A stretch of 64,000 bases of DNA from positions 1,177,347 to 1,241,346 of the forward strand of contig NZ_STFF01000001.1 in the NCBI RefSeq assembly GCF_004834005.1. Direction: 5' to 3'. The position numbers and the translations under genes are program-made. This stretch comes from Niastella caeni. GTDB taxonomy: Bacteria > Bacteroidota > Bacteroidia > Chitinophagales > Chitinophagaceae. Each line of letters opens with the position of its first letter. Position 1 is the first letter of the stretch. The notes beneath the pieces were generated by a model. It worked only from the letters and a program-made list of their open reading frames with translations. It was not told the origin of the DNA and did no database searches. Shown here one piece after another: positions 35,711-44,332 of this stretch.

Positions 35711-37924
35711 TTCTCCCATTGCTTTGCGGTATGCTTTAATGAAAATAGCGCCGAGGTTTTTGTATGGTGGAATATAATCGTCGAATTTTTCTTTGGCATT
35801 GCCGGTAGCGAATTTTTTCATCCTCAACTCACGCCACATACTTATCCAGTCAATATTTTTACCCGCCAATAATTTTTCGTTGATGGCCTCCAAAATAGGA
35901 TCATTAACGTTCATGGTGCCTACCTGTTTTGAAGAAATGATATGCGCATCTGGGCATGCCGTTAATACTTCATTGAGGTTGTTATAGCCACCGCAGGAGC
36001 CCAGCACCACAATACGGGCGCTCGACGGTAATTTACGTAATGTAGTTTGCAGGTGATAGCTGTGCCCGCGATGTACCACCATGGTGGGTGTTAAACTACG
36101 TGACTGCAGGTATTCGATCAGTTTATTCTGTGCTTTATCATCAGGGTCGTCTTCTCCATATAAAGGCTTGTTGGCAAATATCATTACCGGTTTGCCTTTG
36201 GTAGAAGTGATGGTCGTCCACTCAGCTTTTCTTTCATCTACACGCCATCCCGGCCGGCCGCGGAACTTAGCCATAAAATTGATATATGAGTTTTGACCGT
36301 CCTTATCATCATCGCCATAAAAGAAAACCTGTTGAACAACCCGGCCGCTGTCATCCGTTAAATTATTATAGTCTCTTCCATAAATAGAAGGAATGCCCAG
36401 CAATGCAGACAGATCAACTTTTTTTGTAGTATCGGCCGATTCAAACAAAATGCGCAGCAGATTATAAATAACCATACCTCTTTTATTATTCTCCTGCACA
36501 TTTTTGGTATAGCTCACATTCACTTCGTTTAAAATAAATGCAGCCAGTTCCTTGTTCTTGTCCATAATGCTGCTGTACGAATCGGCCACGTCTACCGCAT
36601 CTTCAAGGTCATTGGTCTTACGTGGTTTCTCCAGTCCGATCACAAATGCCTTCATCATGGTTTCAGCATTCTGCTTATCCATTTTGCCCAGAAAATCGTT
36701 CAGCTCATTATAGCCGGCGGCCATTTTAATGAACTTTCTGAAATAATCGCCATTTACGCTCATTACCAAACTGTCGCCACGCGGGTTGGCCATGCGTTGC
36801 CATATACGTGGGTATACCCCGCTCACATAACTGGACGTATAAATTTCATCTTCACCCAACACGGCCAGGTAATACAATTCCTGTGCGGTTAATCCTTCGA
36901 GCCGGCGAAAACGAACGTTGGGATTTGATACCCCGTGAAGCGCATTTATTTCGCGAATGAAAAATTCCCTGGCTTTACGTCCCATCATATCGGTGAGGGC
37001 CTGCATCTGGTTGGCAGTATCGTTGTAAGGCGGTAACTGGCGCCGTACATATTCAATCCTGGTTTTAACCATGAGTCGAAAATAACTCAGGTCGTTATCC
37101 TTAACGCTGTCGATCCCCTGCAAGGTGATCTTACCGCGCAGCAGGTTATCCAGAAACGGAAAATATAGCTGTCCGCTTTTACTGGTGGCAATACGTGCCA
37201 GCAATTGAACGGTTGAATCGCTGTGATGGCGAATGCGGTCGCCCAGTGCACCGCGGGCCTGAGCATAATCGTAAACCCGCTCAACATCGATCTTCACGGC
37301 CTCTTTTATGAGGCTGTCGGCAAAATAAGCATTGGGATTTTTAGCCAGTTCAGGCATTATCTGATCGGGGTGCATGGTAAGGTATTTGCGCATCAGGATG
37401 GTGCGCGCACTTGCCATGCCCGGGTTATCTTCTGAATATTTGAGGCAATCCATCAAAATTTTGCCTACACCGTAATCATTGGCTTCAATGACGGGCGCAA
37501 AACTTTTACCTTGTTTATCCAGCACCATACATTTACCAAATGCTTTAACAAGGGCTGGAGCCAGAGAAGCAGGGTAATCACGGCGGTTGAGATTCGACAG
37601 ATAGGTTTGTAACAGGAAATCGACACTGCGGAGGTATTTGATCTTTCCCTGGCCGCTTAAGGTAGAATCCAATTCGATCTGGTTCTGCAGTTCATCAACA
37701 CCGCGAATGAGGGCATCCATTATGTGCAGGCTAATGGTGGTATCGGCAGAAACTTTACCCTGATTATTTATTTGTATGACCCTTTTTTGCTGCTTATCGA
37801 TATTTCCATGCCATAACTCCCGCTCTCTTGCCACTTTTATGGTGTATGAAGTTTGCGCAAGACCCGATTGCCAAACCAATAAACAGATTACAATAAATTG
37901 TATATGTATCCTCATATGCTGCAC
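35708..37924 (-). CDS. Large secreted protein with a His/Cys dyad resembling clan CD cysteine peptidases
   Basis: 738 residues with a Sec signal peptide (cleavage after about residue 23, SGLAQ; Met4 may be the real start). The central ~500 residues are helical with no recognised domain. The C-terminal ~130 residues hold PVMIFANKPLYGEDD, MVVHRGHSYHLQ (His618 and His621) and IVVLGSCGGYNNLN (Cys644), followed by IISSKQVGTMNVND. A hydrophobic strand ending in H-x-G-H and another ending in SCGG is the pattern of caspase-like (clan CD) folds, although the His to Cys distance (23) is short. No T9SS domain. Probably periplasmic; activity unproven. Confidence 0.72.
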   Translation of the reverse strand: MQHMRIHIQFIVICLLVWQSGLAQTSYTIKVARERELWHGNIDKQQKRVIQINNQGKVSADTTISLHIMDALIRGVDELQNQIELDSTLSGQGKIKYLRSVDFLLQTYLSNLNRRDYPASLAPALVKAFGKCMVLDKQGKSFAPVIEANDYGVGKILMDCLKYSEDNPGMASARTILMRKYLTMHPDQIMPELAKNPNAYFADSLIKEAVKIDVERVYDYAQARGALGDRIRHHSDSTVQLLARIATSKSGQLYFPFLDNLLRGKITLQGIDSVKDNDLSYFRLMVKTRIEYVRRQLPPYNDTANQMQALTDMMGRKAREFFIREINALHGVSNPNVRFRRLEGLTAQELYYLAVLGEDEIYTSSYVSGVYPRIWQRMANPRGDSLVMSVNGDYFRKFIKMAAGYNELNDFLGKMDKQNAETMMKAFVIGLEKPRKTNDLEDAVDVADSYSSIMDKNKELAAFILNEVNVSYTKNVQENNKRGMVIYNLLRILFESADTTKKVDLSALLGIPSIYGRDYNNLTDDSGRVVQQVFFYGDDDKDGQNSYINFMAKFRGRPGWRVDERKAEWTTITSTKGKPVMIFANKPLYGEDDPDDKAQNKLIEYLQSRSLTPTMVVHRGHSYHLQTTLRKLPSSARIVVLGSCGGYNNLNEVLTACPDAHIISSKQVGTMNVNDPILEAINEKLLAGKNIDWISMWRELRMKKFATGNAKEKFDDYIPPYKNLGAIFIKAYRKAMGE

Positions 37925-37941
37925 ATCTGTATGGAGTAGAG

Positions 37942-37949
37942 CAAAAATA
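37942..37949 (-). promoter_or_regulatory. -7 element of the large secreted protein gene
   Basis: Minus strand TATTTTTG, exact consensus, 17 nt before the ATG at 37924. No upstream TTG at the usual spacing. Confidence 0.45.
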
Positions 37950-38361
37950 TGACCAAAGGGTTGTACAGGGCTGTTCGATTTTCCGACAGCAACGATCCGG
38001 GGTGTTTATAGGACATTTTGTCCTGGTTTTGGTACTTCTGAAACACCGGTCGATATTTTATCCCTATCCGCTCCCCTCTGGCCCAGTAAGCACTTGCCCT
38101 TATTAAATAAACAATAATTTTCAGGCGTAAGGTAGTAAAAGAAAGTCAAAAAGTCGGAGACCGCCCCTCCTCCCTTTGACATTCAATAGACTACATTCCA
38201 TATTTAGCAACTACCCATCCCAATTATTCATTGCCCGTTGCCCATTTCTCATTTATTTTTTGACCTTCTGGCTACCTTTATATATTAAGAAATTGTGAAC
38301 TCAATATTATCATTTACAGGGAAGCCGCAATTCAAGTAGGTTTGCCAAAATTTTTACTTTA
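37950..38361. other. Divergent intergenic region with a hairpin
   Basis: GGTGTTT (about 38011) and AAACACC (about 38041) form an outer stem, with GGACATTTTGTCC inside. Around 38215-38262 are words such as ATTGCCCGTTGCCCATT. The promoter of the response regulator gene should lie near 38300 but shows no exact consensus. No gene seen. Confidence 0.4.
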
Positions 38362-39039
38362 ATGAATGCTAAAGGCAAGATCCTGATTGCAGACGACGAG
38401 CCTGATATAGTTGAAATTATCCGGTATAATCTTACCAAAGAGGGATACGAGATAGTAACAGCTAATAATGGGGACGATGCCATTCAAAAAGCCAAATTAA
38501 GTCAGCCCGACCTGATAATCCTGGATATAATGATGCCTCGCAAAAACGGGGTGGAAGTTTGTGAAATATTACGTGCCCAGCCGGCCTTTAAAGATACCGT
38601 TATCGTGTTTTTAACGGCGCTCAGCGATGAAAGCTCGCACGTAAAAGGGCTGGAAACCGGGGCAGACGATTATATCAGCAAACCTGTTAGTCCTAAAATA
38701 CTCGTAAGCCGCATTCACGCCATTTTTCGCCGCATCAATAAAGAACCGGAGGAAAAAGTAATAAAGATCGACAACCTTGAAATTGATCCGGTTAAGTTTG
38801 AAGCCAAGGTCGACAGCAAAGCGGTGGTATTAGCAAAAAAAGAATTTGAATTACTCTACCTGCTGGCCTCCAAACCGGGCCGTGTTTTCCTGCGCAATGA
38901 GATCCTTAACCAAATTTGGGGTAACGATGTAATTGTAGGTGACCGGACCATTGACGTTCATATTCGAAAAATCCGTCAAAAGTTAGGCATCGATTGCATT
39001 ACCACAGTTAAAGGAGTGGGATACAAATTCACCATGTAA
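38362..39039 (+). CDS. Response regulator, OmpR/PhoB family
   Basis: 225 residues. Receiver domain (about 1-120) with acidic pocket DDEPD, phospho-acceptor Asp55 in IILDIMMPRKNG, Thr/Lys switch residues in FLTALSDES and YISKPVSP. Winged-helix DNA-binding domain (about 130-225) with EFELLYLLASKPGRVFLR and GDRTIDVHIRKIRQKLG (recognition helix). The sensor kinase gene follows, so they form a two-component system. It is the best candidate in the window for binding the 11-bp repeats near the phosphate genes, since PhoB-type proteins bind tandem 11-bp units; the link is inference. The stop TAA starts a word repeat. Confidence 0.93.
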   Translation: MNAKGKILIADDEPDIVEIIRYNLTKEGYEIVTANNGDDAIQKAKLSQPDLIILDIMMPRKNGVEVCEILRAQPAFKDTVIVFLTALSDESSHVKGLETGADDYISKPVSPKILVSRIHAIFRRINKEPEEKVIKIDNLEIDPVKFEAKVDSKAVVLAKKEFELLYLLASKPGRVFLRNEILNQIWGNDVIVGDRTIDVHIRKIRQKLGIDCITTVKGVGYKFTM

Positions 39040-39165
39040 TTTGAAAATGTGTTAATTTGAAAATTTGAAATGAAAAATTGCTAAAAGTGATGACCGCTAA
39101 CAGAATGTAGGGCTGTAATTTCAGGGCCCATTTCAAATTAGCTCATTATCAAATTTTCAAATTGG
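39037..39165. repeat. Inverted word repeat beginning at the regulator stop codon
   Basis: The stop TAA is the first base of TAATTTGAAAAT, repeated as TAATTTGAAAAT and TTTGAAATG up to 39072. After a 56-bp middle, CATTTCAAATTAG and ATCAAATTTTCAAATTGG (39129-39165) are the reverse complement. The word is identical to the one at the atpF stop codon. Confidence 0.75.
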
Positions 39166-39168
39166 TCT

Positions 39169-40218
39169 ATGCCTTCAGCCAAAAATCTATCACCCCGACA
39201 GTTAGCCGCTTTCACAGCAGGAATCTTAGCTGTTCCTGTTGCTATTGGCATATTTATCCTTACGCTCAACTGGAAAGTAGGCCTGGGCTCACTATTATTG
39301 GTTTTTGCCGGGAGTTACTGGCTGGTTCTGGTAACCATGGAAAGATTCATTTACCGAAAGATCAAATTGATCTATAAGCTCATCTATCAAACCAAGGCTA
39401 CCAAAAAAGAAGAGATGTATTTCAAATACATTCTTCCTCAAAAAAGCATCGACGAAGTACGGGCCGATGTGGAAGAATGGGGCGAACGCCGCATTCGTGA
39501 AATTGAGCTGCTACGCCAAAACGAGGCGTACCGGAAAGAATTCTTACAAAACCTGGCCCATGAATTCAAGACACCCATTTTTGCCATTCAGGGTTATGTA
39601 GACACATTGCTGGGCGGCGCCATGGAAGAAGAAGCCATTAGAAAAAGATTTTTAGAGAACACCGCCAAGAATGTAGATCGCCTGGTAAACCTGATGACCG
39701 ACCTGGATGAAATTTCAAAACTGGAACGAGGCGAGCAACTACTGGCCAAACAAAATTTTATTATCCAGGACCTCATTCGCGAAATATATGATTCGCTATC
39801 GATAAAAACGCAGGCTAAAAACATTCGTACCATCATTAAAAAAGGATGCGAAGCCCCCATCACCGTTTTTGCCGATAAAGAAAAAGTAAAACAGGTATTG
39901 ATCAACCTCGTTGAGAATGCCACCAAATACGGTAAACAAAACGGAAACATCGTAGCCAGTATTTACGATACCGACGACCAGCATGTACTGGTTGAGATCA
40001 GCGATGATGGTATTGGGATTGAAGAAGAACACCTCCCCCGCATTTTTGAGCGCTTTTACCGCACCGACACCGCCCGCAGCCGCGATAAAGGCGGAACCGG
40101 CCTGGGCCTCGCTATTTGCAAACACATTATTGAAGCGCACGGGCAAAGCATTCACGTACGCAGTACGCCCGATGTGGGCACCACGATCGGGTTTACCTTA
40201 GAGTCGAAACGGGACTGA
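39169..40218 (+). CDS. Sensor histidine kinase (PhoR-like)
   Basis: 349 residues. Two membrane segments near the N terminus (about 13-33 and 37-58) with almost no periplasmic loop, so it probably senses through the membrane or a partner, like PhoR. A linker of about 60 residues leads to HisKA with His131 in NLAHEFKTPIFAIQGY, then HATPase_c with LINLVENATKYG (N box), DDGIGIEEEHLPRIFERF (G1/F boxes) and GGTGLGLAICKHII (G2). It lies 129 bp after the regulator gene, separated by a word repeat. Assignment to phosphate sensing is inference. Confidence 0.92.
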   Translation: MPSAKNLSPRQLAAFTAGILAVPVAIGIFILTLNWKVGLGSLLLVFAGSYWLVLVTMERFIYRKIKLIYKLIYQTKATKKEEMYFKYILPQKSIDEVRADVEEWGERRIREIELLRQNEAYRKEFLQNLAHEFKTPIFAIQGYVDTLLGGAMEEEAIRKRFLENTAKNVDRLVNLMTDLDEISKLERGEQLLAKQNFIIQDLIREIYDSLSIKTQAKNIRTIIKKGCEAPITVFADKEKVKQVLINLVENATKYGKQNGNIVASIYDTDDQHVLVEISDDGIGIEEEHLPRIFERFYRTDTARSRDKGGTGLGLAICKHIIEAHGQSIHVRSTPDVGTTIGFTLESKRD

Positions 40219-40227
40219 TGCCTTCAC

Positions 40228-40320
40228 TTCTACATTCAATATTGGATATTCATTATTCGACATTTCTTCCCTTTTTCAATCCTCATTTTTAATTCTTCAG
40301 TCTTTATTTCTCTAAATACC
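40228..40320. repeat. Word-like AT-rich sequence
   Basis: Variants of CATTCAATATTGGATATTC and ATTATTCGACATTTC, related to the words at 62656-62729. It lies between the kinase gene and the next T9SS gene. No inverted partner is clear. Confidence 0.35.
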
Positions 40321-40424
40321 TTTCTTCGATTCTTACATAAAACTATTTATTTCCTCTGAATAGTCCTTGTGGCATGTGCGCATAACCCAGCATCCTCCGT
40401 TTCTTTGATGCAATATCCAATTCT

Positions 40425-41597
40425 ATGAAGAAGCTGAGACGGACGGTTTTACTACCTGTGATATTATTTCTGACGCATAACAGCCAGGCCCAATGTGCTA
40501 ACCAACTCACCACGCTTTCCTACGATACTACGGTTAATGCACTGGGTAACTCCTTATATAATTTTACGTTCCCCCAGTTTAATCCAACACTGGGCACCCT
40601 AACCGAGGTAAAGATCAATTCCAAAGTAACCCTCGTGTACAATTTCAGTTTGGAGAATGGAGAATTGAACCCGGTAAATAATTACCGCGTGAAGGTATTC
40701 CGGGATGATGAGATCAGCAGCACGTCCTTGCTTTCTCCCTTAACCAATTCTTACCAGCGACAATACGGGTTTTATGCCCTCGCAGGTTCTGATGGCATTC
40801 CCGATTCAGGCCCTGACTTTACCCAACAGGGCCCCTTATATGTAATGAACCAGCAGAACATAAATTACACGCTTTCCAATACGGCAGATTTCTTTGGCTC
40901 AGGCACGGTGATGTTCGACTATACAACATCTACCTATTCCGCCGCCCAGGGCAGTATCAACAATAACCTGTTTGGTTCGGCACAGGATGCGGTGAATTTC
41001 ATTATCACGTATACGTACTGCCCACAAATTGTTCTGGCGGCCGATATCCGTTCTTTCACCGCCAACAAGTTAAACGACGCTACCATCGATATTAAATGGA
41101 TCACTCAAAACGAAAAAAACAATCAGTCTTATGAACTACAGAAAAGTACAGATGGAAAATCTTTTGGAAGCATTGCTCAGTTTGCTGCAAAGGCCAGTTC
41201 CACGCAAACCGGCTCCTATAGTTATTCGTACACGGTGCAACCAACCGACAACAGCAAGACCCTTCTGTTCAGAATTAAACAAATAGAAGCCGATGGTTCG
41301 GCCAGGTATTCGGCTGTTCATGCCGTTCGGGTAACTTCTAAAACGAATGAACAACCTAAAATATATCCGAACCCTGCCAAAACCGCCACCAATCTTATCT
41401 TCAGCAATACAAAGCGAAATAACTGGCAAGTGAGTGTATATTCGGTAAACGGTCTGTTGCTGAAGCGCTATTATTTTAATAATGCCCTCACCGGTAAAAT
41501 AAACACCGCGAACGATCTTGAAAAGGGTGTGTATATGGTGCGATCGGTAAACAAAACCACACAGGAAGAATTTGTTCAGCAGCTTATTGTTCAATAA
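40425..41597 (+). CDS. T9SS type A sorting domain-containing secreted protein
   Basis: 390 residues. Signal peptide (cleavage after about residue 22, NSQAQ), a ~175-residue beta-rich N-terminal domain without a recognised family, a fibronectin-like module (about 205-300, WITQNEKNNQSYELQKSTDGK) and the T9SS domain (about 310-390, IYPNPAKTATNLIF, EKGVYMVRSV). Exported to the surface by the type IX system. The last codons overlap the convergent permease gene by 7 bp, so no terminator fits between them. Confidence 0.86.
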   Translation: MKKLRRTVLLPVILFLTHNSQAQCANQLTTLSYDTTVNALGNSLYNFTFPQFNPTLGTLTEVKINSKVTLVYNFSLENGELNPVNNYRVKVFRDDEISSTSLLSPLTNSYQRQYGFYALAGSDGIPDSGPDFTQQGPLYVMNQQNINYTLSNTADFFGSGTVMFDYTTSTYSAAQGSINNNLFGSAQDAVNFIITYTYCPQIVLAADIRSFTANKLNDATIDIKWITQNEKNNQSYELQKSTDGKSFGSIAQFAAKASSTQTGSYSYSYTVQPTDNSKTLLFRIKQIEADGSARYSAVHAVRVTSKTNEQPKIYPNPAKTATNLIFSNTKRNNWQVSVYSVNGLLLKRYYFNNALTGKINTANDLEKGVYMVRSVNKTTQEEFVQQLIVQ

Positions 41598-42859
41598 GCC
41601 TTCCGGTTAAAATATATTAAGGAGAAAATGGTCGTCAGAACACCTATGCCAGAAAAGATCACCACACTGGTTGGGTAAAACTGCGTCCAGGTTAATTGCA
41701 ACCCAGCCATTTCTTTCACTAACATTACCGACATGCTGCCCAGGTATCCCCAGGCATCGGCTATATAAATTAAAAAGCCAACGTTGCCTGCTATTTTGAA
41801 TGCAGCGATCAGTCTTTCAAAATAAATACAATTGAAAGGAATATAGCCCATATACAATCCCAGCCCAGCCAATTGCATCCATAACACACCGGGTATAAAA
41901 CCAGTTAAAAACAACGCAGAGGAAATACCGGCTATTAAAAATCCGGCGACAATGACCCAATGAATTAATTGCAATGCCCTGATATTTTTTCTGATAACAA
42001 CCAGCAAACTCATTATCGCCAGCACAATGACCGAAGTGATCGTTTCGGTTTTGGTAAAGATGGCCGGCTTTTGACCATATCCCAGCTCATTCCACATATT
42101 AGCCATAAAATTGTCGCGCAAATCGCGCATAATGGTCAGGAACAGGTAAGTGACCACTACGGCAACCACCCCGCCGCCAAACGATCGCAAAAAGCGTTGC
42201 CGGTCTTCGCGGGTCATAGGCAAGCGCACATTTCGTTCCATTATATCATCTGCATCAGGATGCGGTACTCTTTCCAGCAAATACATAAAAATAACTAACG
42301 GCAATGCAAACACCAGCCCGGTAGCAAAGCCCAGCCATTGCTCCCCTACCTGCCAGCTATCGCGCAACCAAACTGCTACCGACCGGCTGAAACCCCCGGC
42401 AAATACAAAGCTTACCGCCATAGCAGCACCGATAAAATCAGTTGCCCGGCGTCCTTCGGCATAACTGAAAATAATACCCCACATAAAACCGAGCATAAAG
42501 CCATTGCCAAACAAACACAGCATTCCCCAGGGAGCAGGCACTATTGCAAAAAGCAGCAAACACAGCCAGGCAGCGCCAATAAGCACGGCACTGGTTTTCC
42601 AACGGCCCAGTCTTTTTAACTCCGAAATAAATTTAATGCCATAAAACTTGCTGGCCATGTAACCCAGTCCCTGGCTAAGGATCAACAAGGTTTGATATTT
42701 TATTCCCCAAAACGACTGCCCCTCAAAAGTGGCTACAGTAAAGGCTTTGCGATAAGCGAAAATACATGCATATGTAAAAAAGGCTACAGCGGCTGTGTAT
42801 AAAGCTACTACTACCTGCCTGGTTGAAAAGGCAGCTACCACAGGAGTTTCTGTTGACAA
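41591..42859 (-). CDS. MFS-like membrane protein (DUF5690-type)
   Basis: 422 residues with about 12 hydrophobic segments. The opening (FFTYACIFAYRKAFTVATF) and SFWGIKYQTLLILSQGLGYM resemble Bacteroidota proteins of the DUF5690 group, distant relatives of major facilitator permeases such as hexose-phosphate carriers. The cytoplasmic centre contains LPMTREDRQRFLRSFGGG. The transported compound is unknown. Convergent and overlapping with the T9SS gene. TTCGTTTG just upstream is one base off the -7 consensus. Confidence 0.75.
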   Translation of the reverse strand: MSTETPVVAAFSTRQVVVALYTAAVAFFTYACIFAYRKAFTVATFEGQSFWGIKYQTLLILSQGLGYMASKFYGIKFISELKRLGRWKTSAVLIGAAWLCLLLFAIVPAPWGMLCLFGNGFMLGFMWGIIFSYAEGRRATDFIGAAMAVSFVFAGGFSRSVAVWLRDSWQVGEQWLGFATGLVFALPLVIFMYLLERVPHPDADDIMERNVRLPMTREDRQRFLRSFGGGVVAVVVTYLFLTIMRDLRDNFMANMWNELGYGQKPAIFTKTETITSVIVLAIMSLLVVIRKNIRALQLIHWVIVAGFLIAGISSALFLTGFIPGVLWMQLAGLGLYMGYIPFNCIYFERLIAAFKIAGNVGFLIYIADAWGYLGSMSVMLVKEMAGLQLTWTQFYPTSVVIFSGIGVLTTIFSLIYFNRKAY

Positions 42860-42939
42860 ACGAATGCAGTTTATATTGAAAAATGCTGTGCAATAACGAT
42901 TACGTAAAATAAGGAATTACCGGGAAATGCTGAATGCTT

Positions 42940-43386
42940 AAGGCCTAACGCTCAACGCAAAAACCTGCAATATGGGCATTTCGCGTTCGGCGTTTTGCAT
43001 TCCGCGTATTGCGCTTGGCATTCCGCGTTTTGCAATCTGCGTTTGGCGTTCTGCGTTCCACCTTCTGCATAAAAAAAAGGGCGAAACTTGAAAAAGCTCC
43101 GCCGGTCAACATTAAGAAACTGCTACGATTGTTATTTATGTATAACACACAGCAATAAAACGGATACTAAGATACAATGGCCATATTACCGTATTCTTAC
43201 GACAGTGTGAACAAATGATTACGTTTAAAACCCAACGCTGAATACTCAACGCTTAACGCAAATTCCGGCCATACGAACATTTCCTGTTGATAGTTCTGCA
43301 TTTGGTGTTTGGTGTTTCGCGTTTTGCGTTCTGTATTCTGCATTTGACTTTCCGCGTTTAATGTTCTGCGTTTTGCGTTCTGCATA
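42940..43386. repeat. Two blocks of GCGTTTTGCGTTCTGC word repeats
   Basis: Block 1 (42940-43072): AATGCTTAAGGCCTAACGC and CTCAACGC, then on the other side GCGTTCGGCGTTTTGCATT, GCGTATTGCGCTTGGC, GCGTTTTGCAATCTGC, GCGTTTGGCGTTCTGC. Block 2 (43233-43386): AACGCTGAATACTCAACGC, CTTAACGC, then GTGTTTCGCGTTTTGC, GTTCTGTATTCTGC, GCGTTTTGCGTTCTGC. Both are short complement arm plus long arm. They fill the gap between divergent genes; reading frames through them on minus are artefacts. Confidence 0.75.
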
Positions 43387-43476
43387 ACAATTCCTTTACA
43401 CAACCCTAACAGGGACTTAATACTCCTGTAACACTTTGGTCATATATATGTATGAATTTTGAAAAACCCAAACTCA

Positions 43477-44307
43477 ATGGAAAAAAGAGCAGTCGACGTG
43501 GTTGTTATATCTGATGTACACCTTGGTACATACGGATGTCGTGCAAAGGAGCTGGTTGCTTACCTCAAAAGTATCCTGCCTAATATTCTTATCCTGAACG
43601 GGGACATTATTGACGGGTGGCAGTTTTCAAAACGCTACTTCCCTGCCTCACACATGGCCGTTATTAAAGAAGTGTTGAACCTGATCATGAAAGGGACCCG
43701 CGTTTTTTATATTACCGGCAATCATGATGAACTGCTGCGTCGTTACAGCGATTTCCAATTGAGCCATCTTACGCTGACCGACAAACTGGTGCTTGAGATA
43801 GATAATAAAATGACCTGGATCTTTCATGGCGATGTGTTTGACAATACCACCAAAGGCGGCGCCAAATTTTTGGCTAAGCTCGGGAGCAGCGGTTATGGCG
43901 CCCTGATATTGTTTAACAGGCTGGTGAACTTTGTTTTAAAAGCCTTTGGGCGGGAAAAATTATCTATTTCAAAAAATGTAATGGCAGGGGTGAATAAAAT
44001 GGCAAAGATCAATGAGTTTGAACAAATAGCTGCCGAACTGGCCATTGAGAAAAAATATGACTATGTGATCTGCGGCCATATTCACCAGCCACAAAAAAGA
44101 GAGATCGAGAACGACAGGGGAAAAGTCACCTACCTGAACTCGGGCGACTGGGTGGAACATTTAACCGCCCTGGAATACCGGCAAAATGAATGGAACATCT
44201 TTGAATACAATGAAAAAGATTTCCCGCAAACGGCCATCGATATTCCGGCCAAAGTGAATGTGCTCACAGACGAGATCAGTTTTTATATTAACTCATTAGC
44301 AATTTAA
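43477..44307 (+). CDS. Metallophosphoesterase, LpxH-like (UDP-2,3-diacylglucosamine diphosphatase family)
   Basis: 276 residues from the ATG at 43477 (a TTG at 43459 is in frame but unlikely). The calcineurin-like motifs are complete: VVISDVHLGTYG, LNGDIIDGW, ITGNHDELLRRYS, FHGDVFD, CGHIHQPQKR and LNSGDWVEH, giving the two-metal active site. In LpxH proteins this enzyme hydrolyses UDP-2,3-diacylglucosamine to lipid X in lipid A synthesis; Bacteroidota have several homologues, and this one may act on another substrate. A glycosyltransferase gene follows after 25 bp, so a shared envelope-lipid pathway is likely. Confidence 0.85.
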   Translation: MEKRAVDVVVISDVHLGTYGCRAKELVAYLKSILPNILILNGDIIDGWQFSKRYFPASHMAVIKEVLNLIMKGTRVFYITGNHDELLRRYSDFQLSHLTLTDKLVLEIDNKMTWIFHGDVFDNTTKGGAKFLAKLGSSGYGALILFNRLVNFVLKAFGREKLSISKNVMAGVNKMAKINEFEQIAAELAIEKKYDYVICGHIHQPQKREIENDRGKVTYLNSGDWVEHLTALEYRQNEWNIFEYNEKDFPQTAIDIPAKVNVLTDEISFYINSLAI

Positions 44308-44332
44308 AGTCCCGAGCGAAGGATAAACATAT

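Noticed and set aside
42945..43403. Arg/Asn-rich minus-strand frames (67 and 68 codons)
   Set aside because: They are translations of the GCGTTTTGCGTTCTGC word repeats; the peptide repetition comes from DNA repetition.
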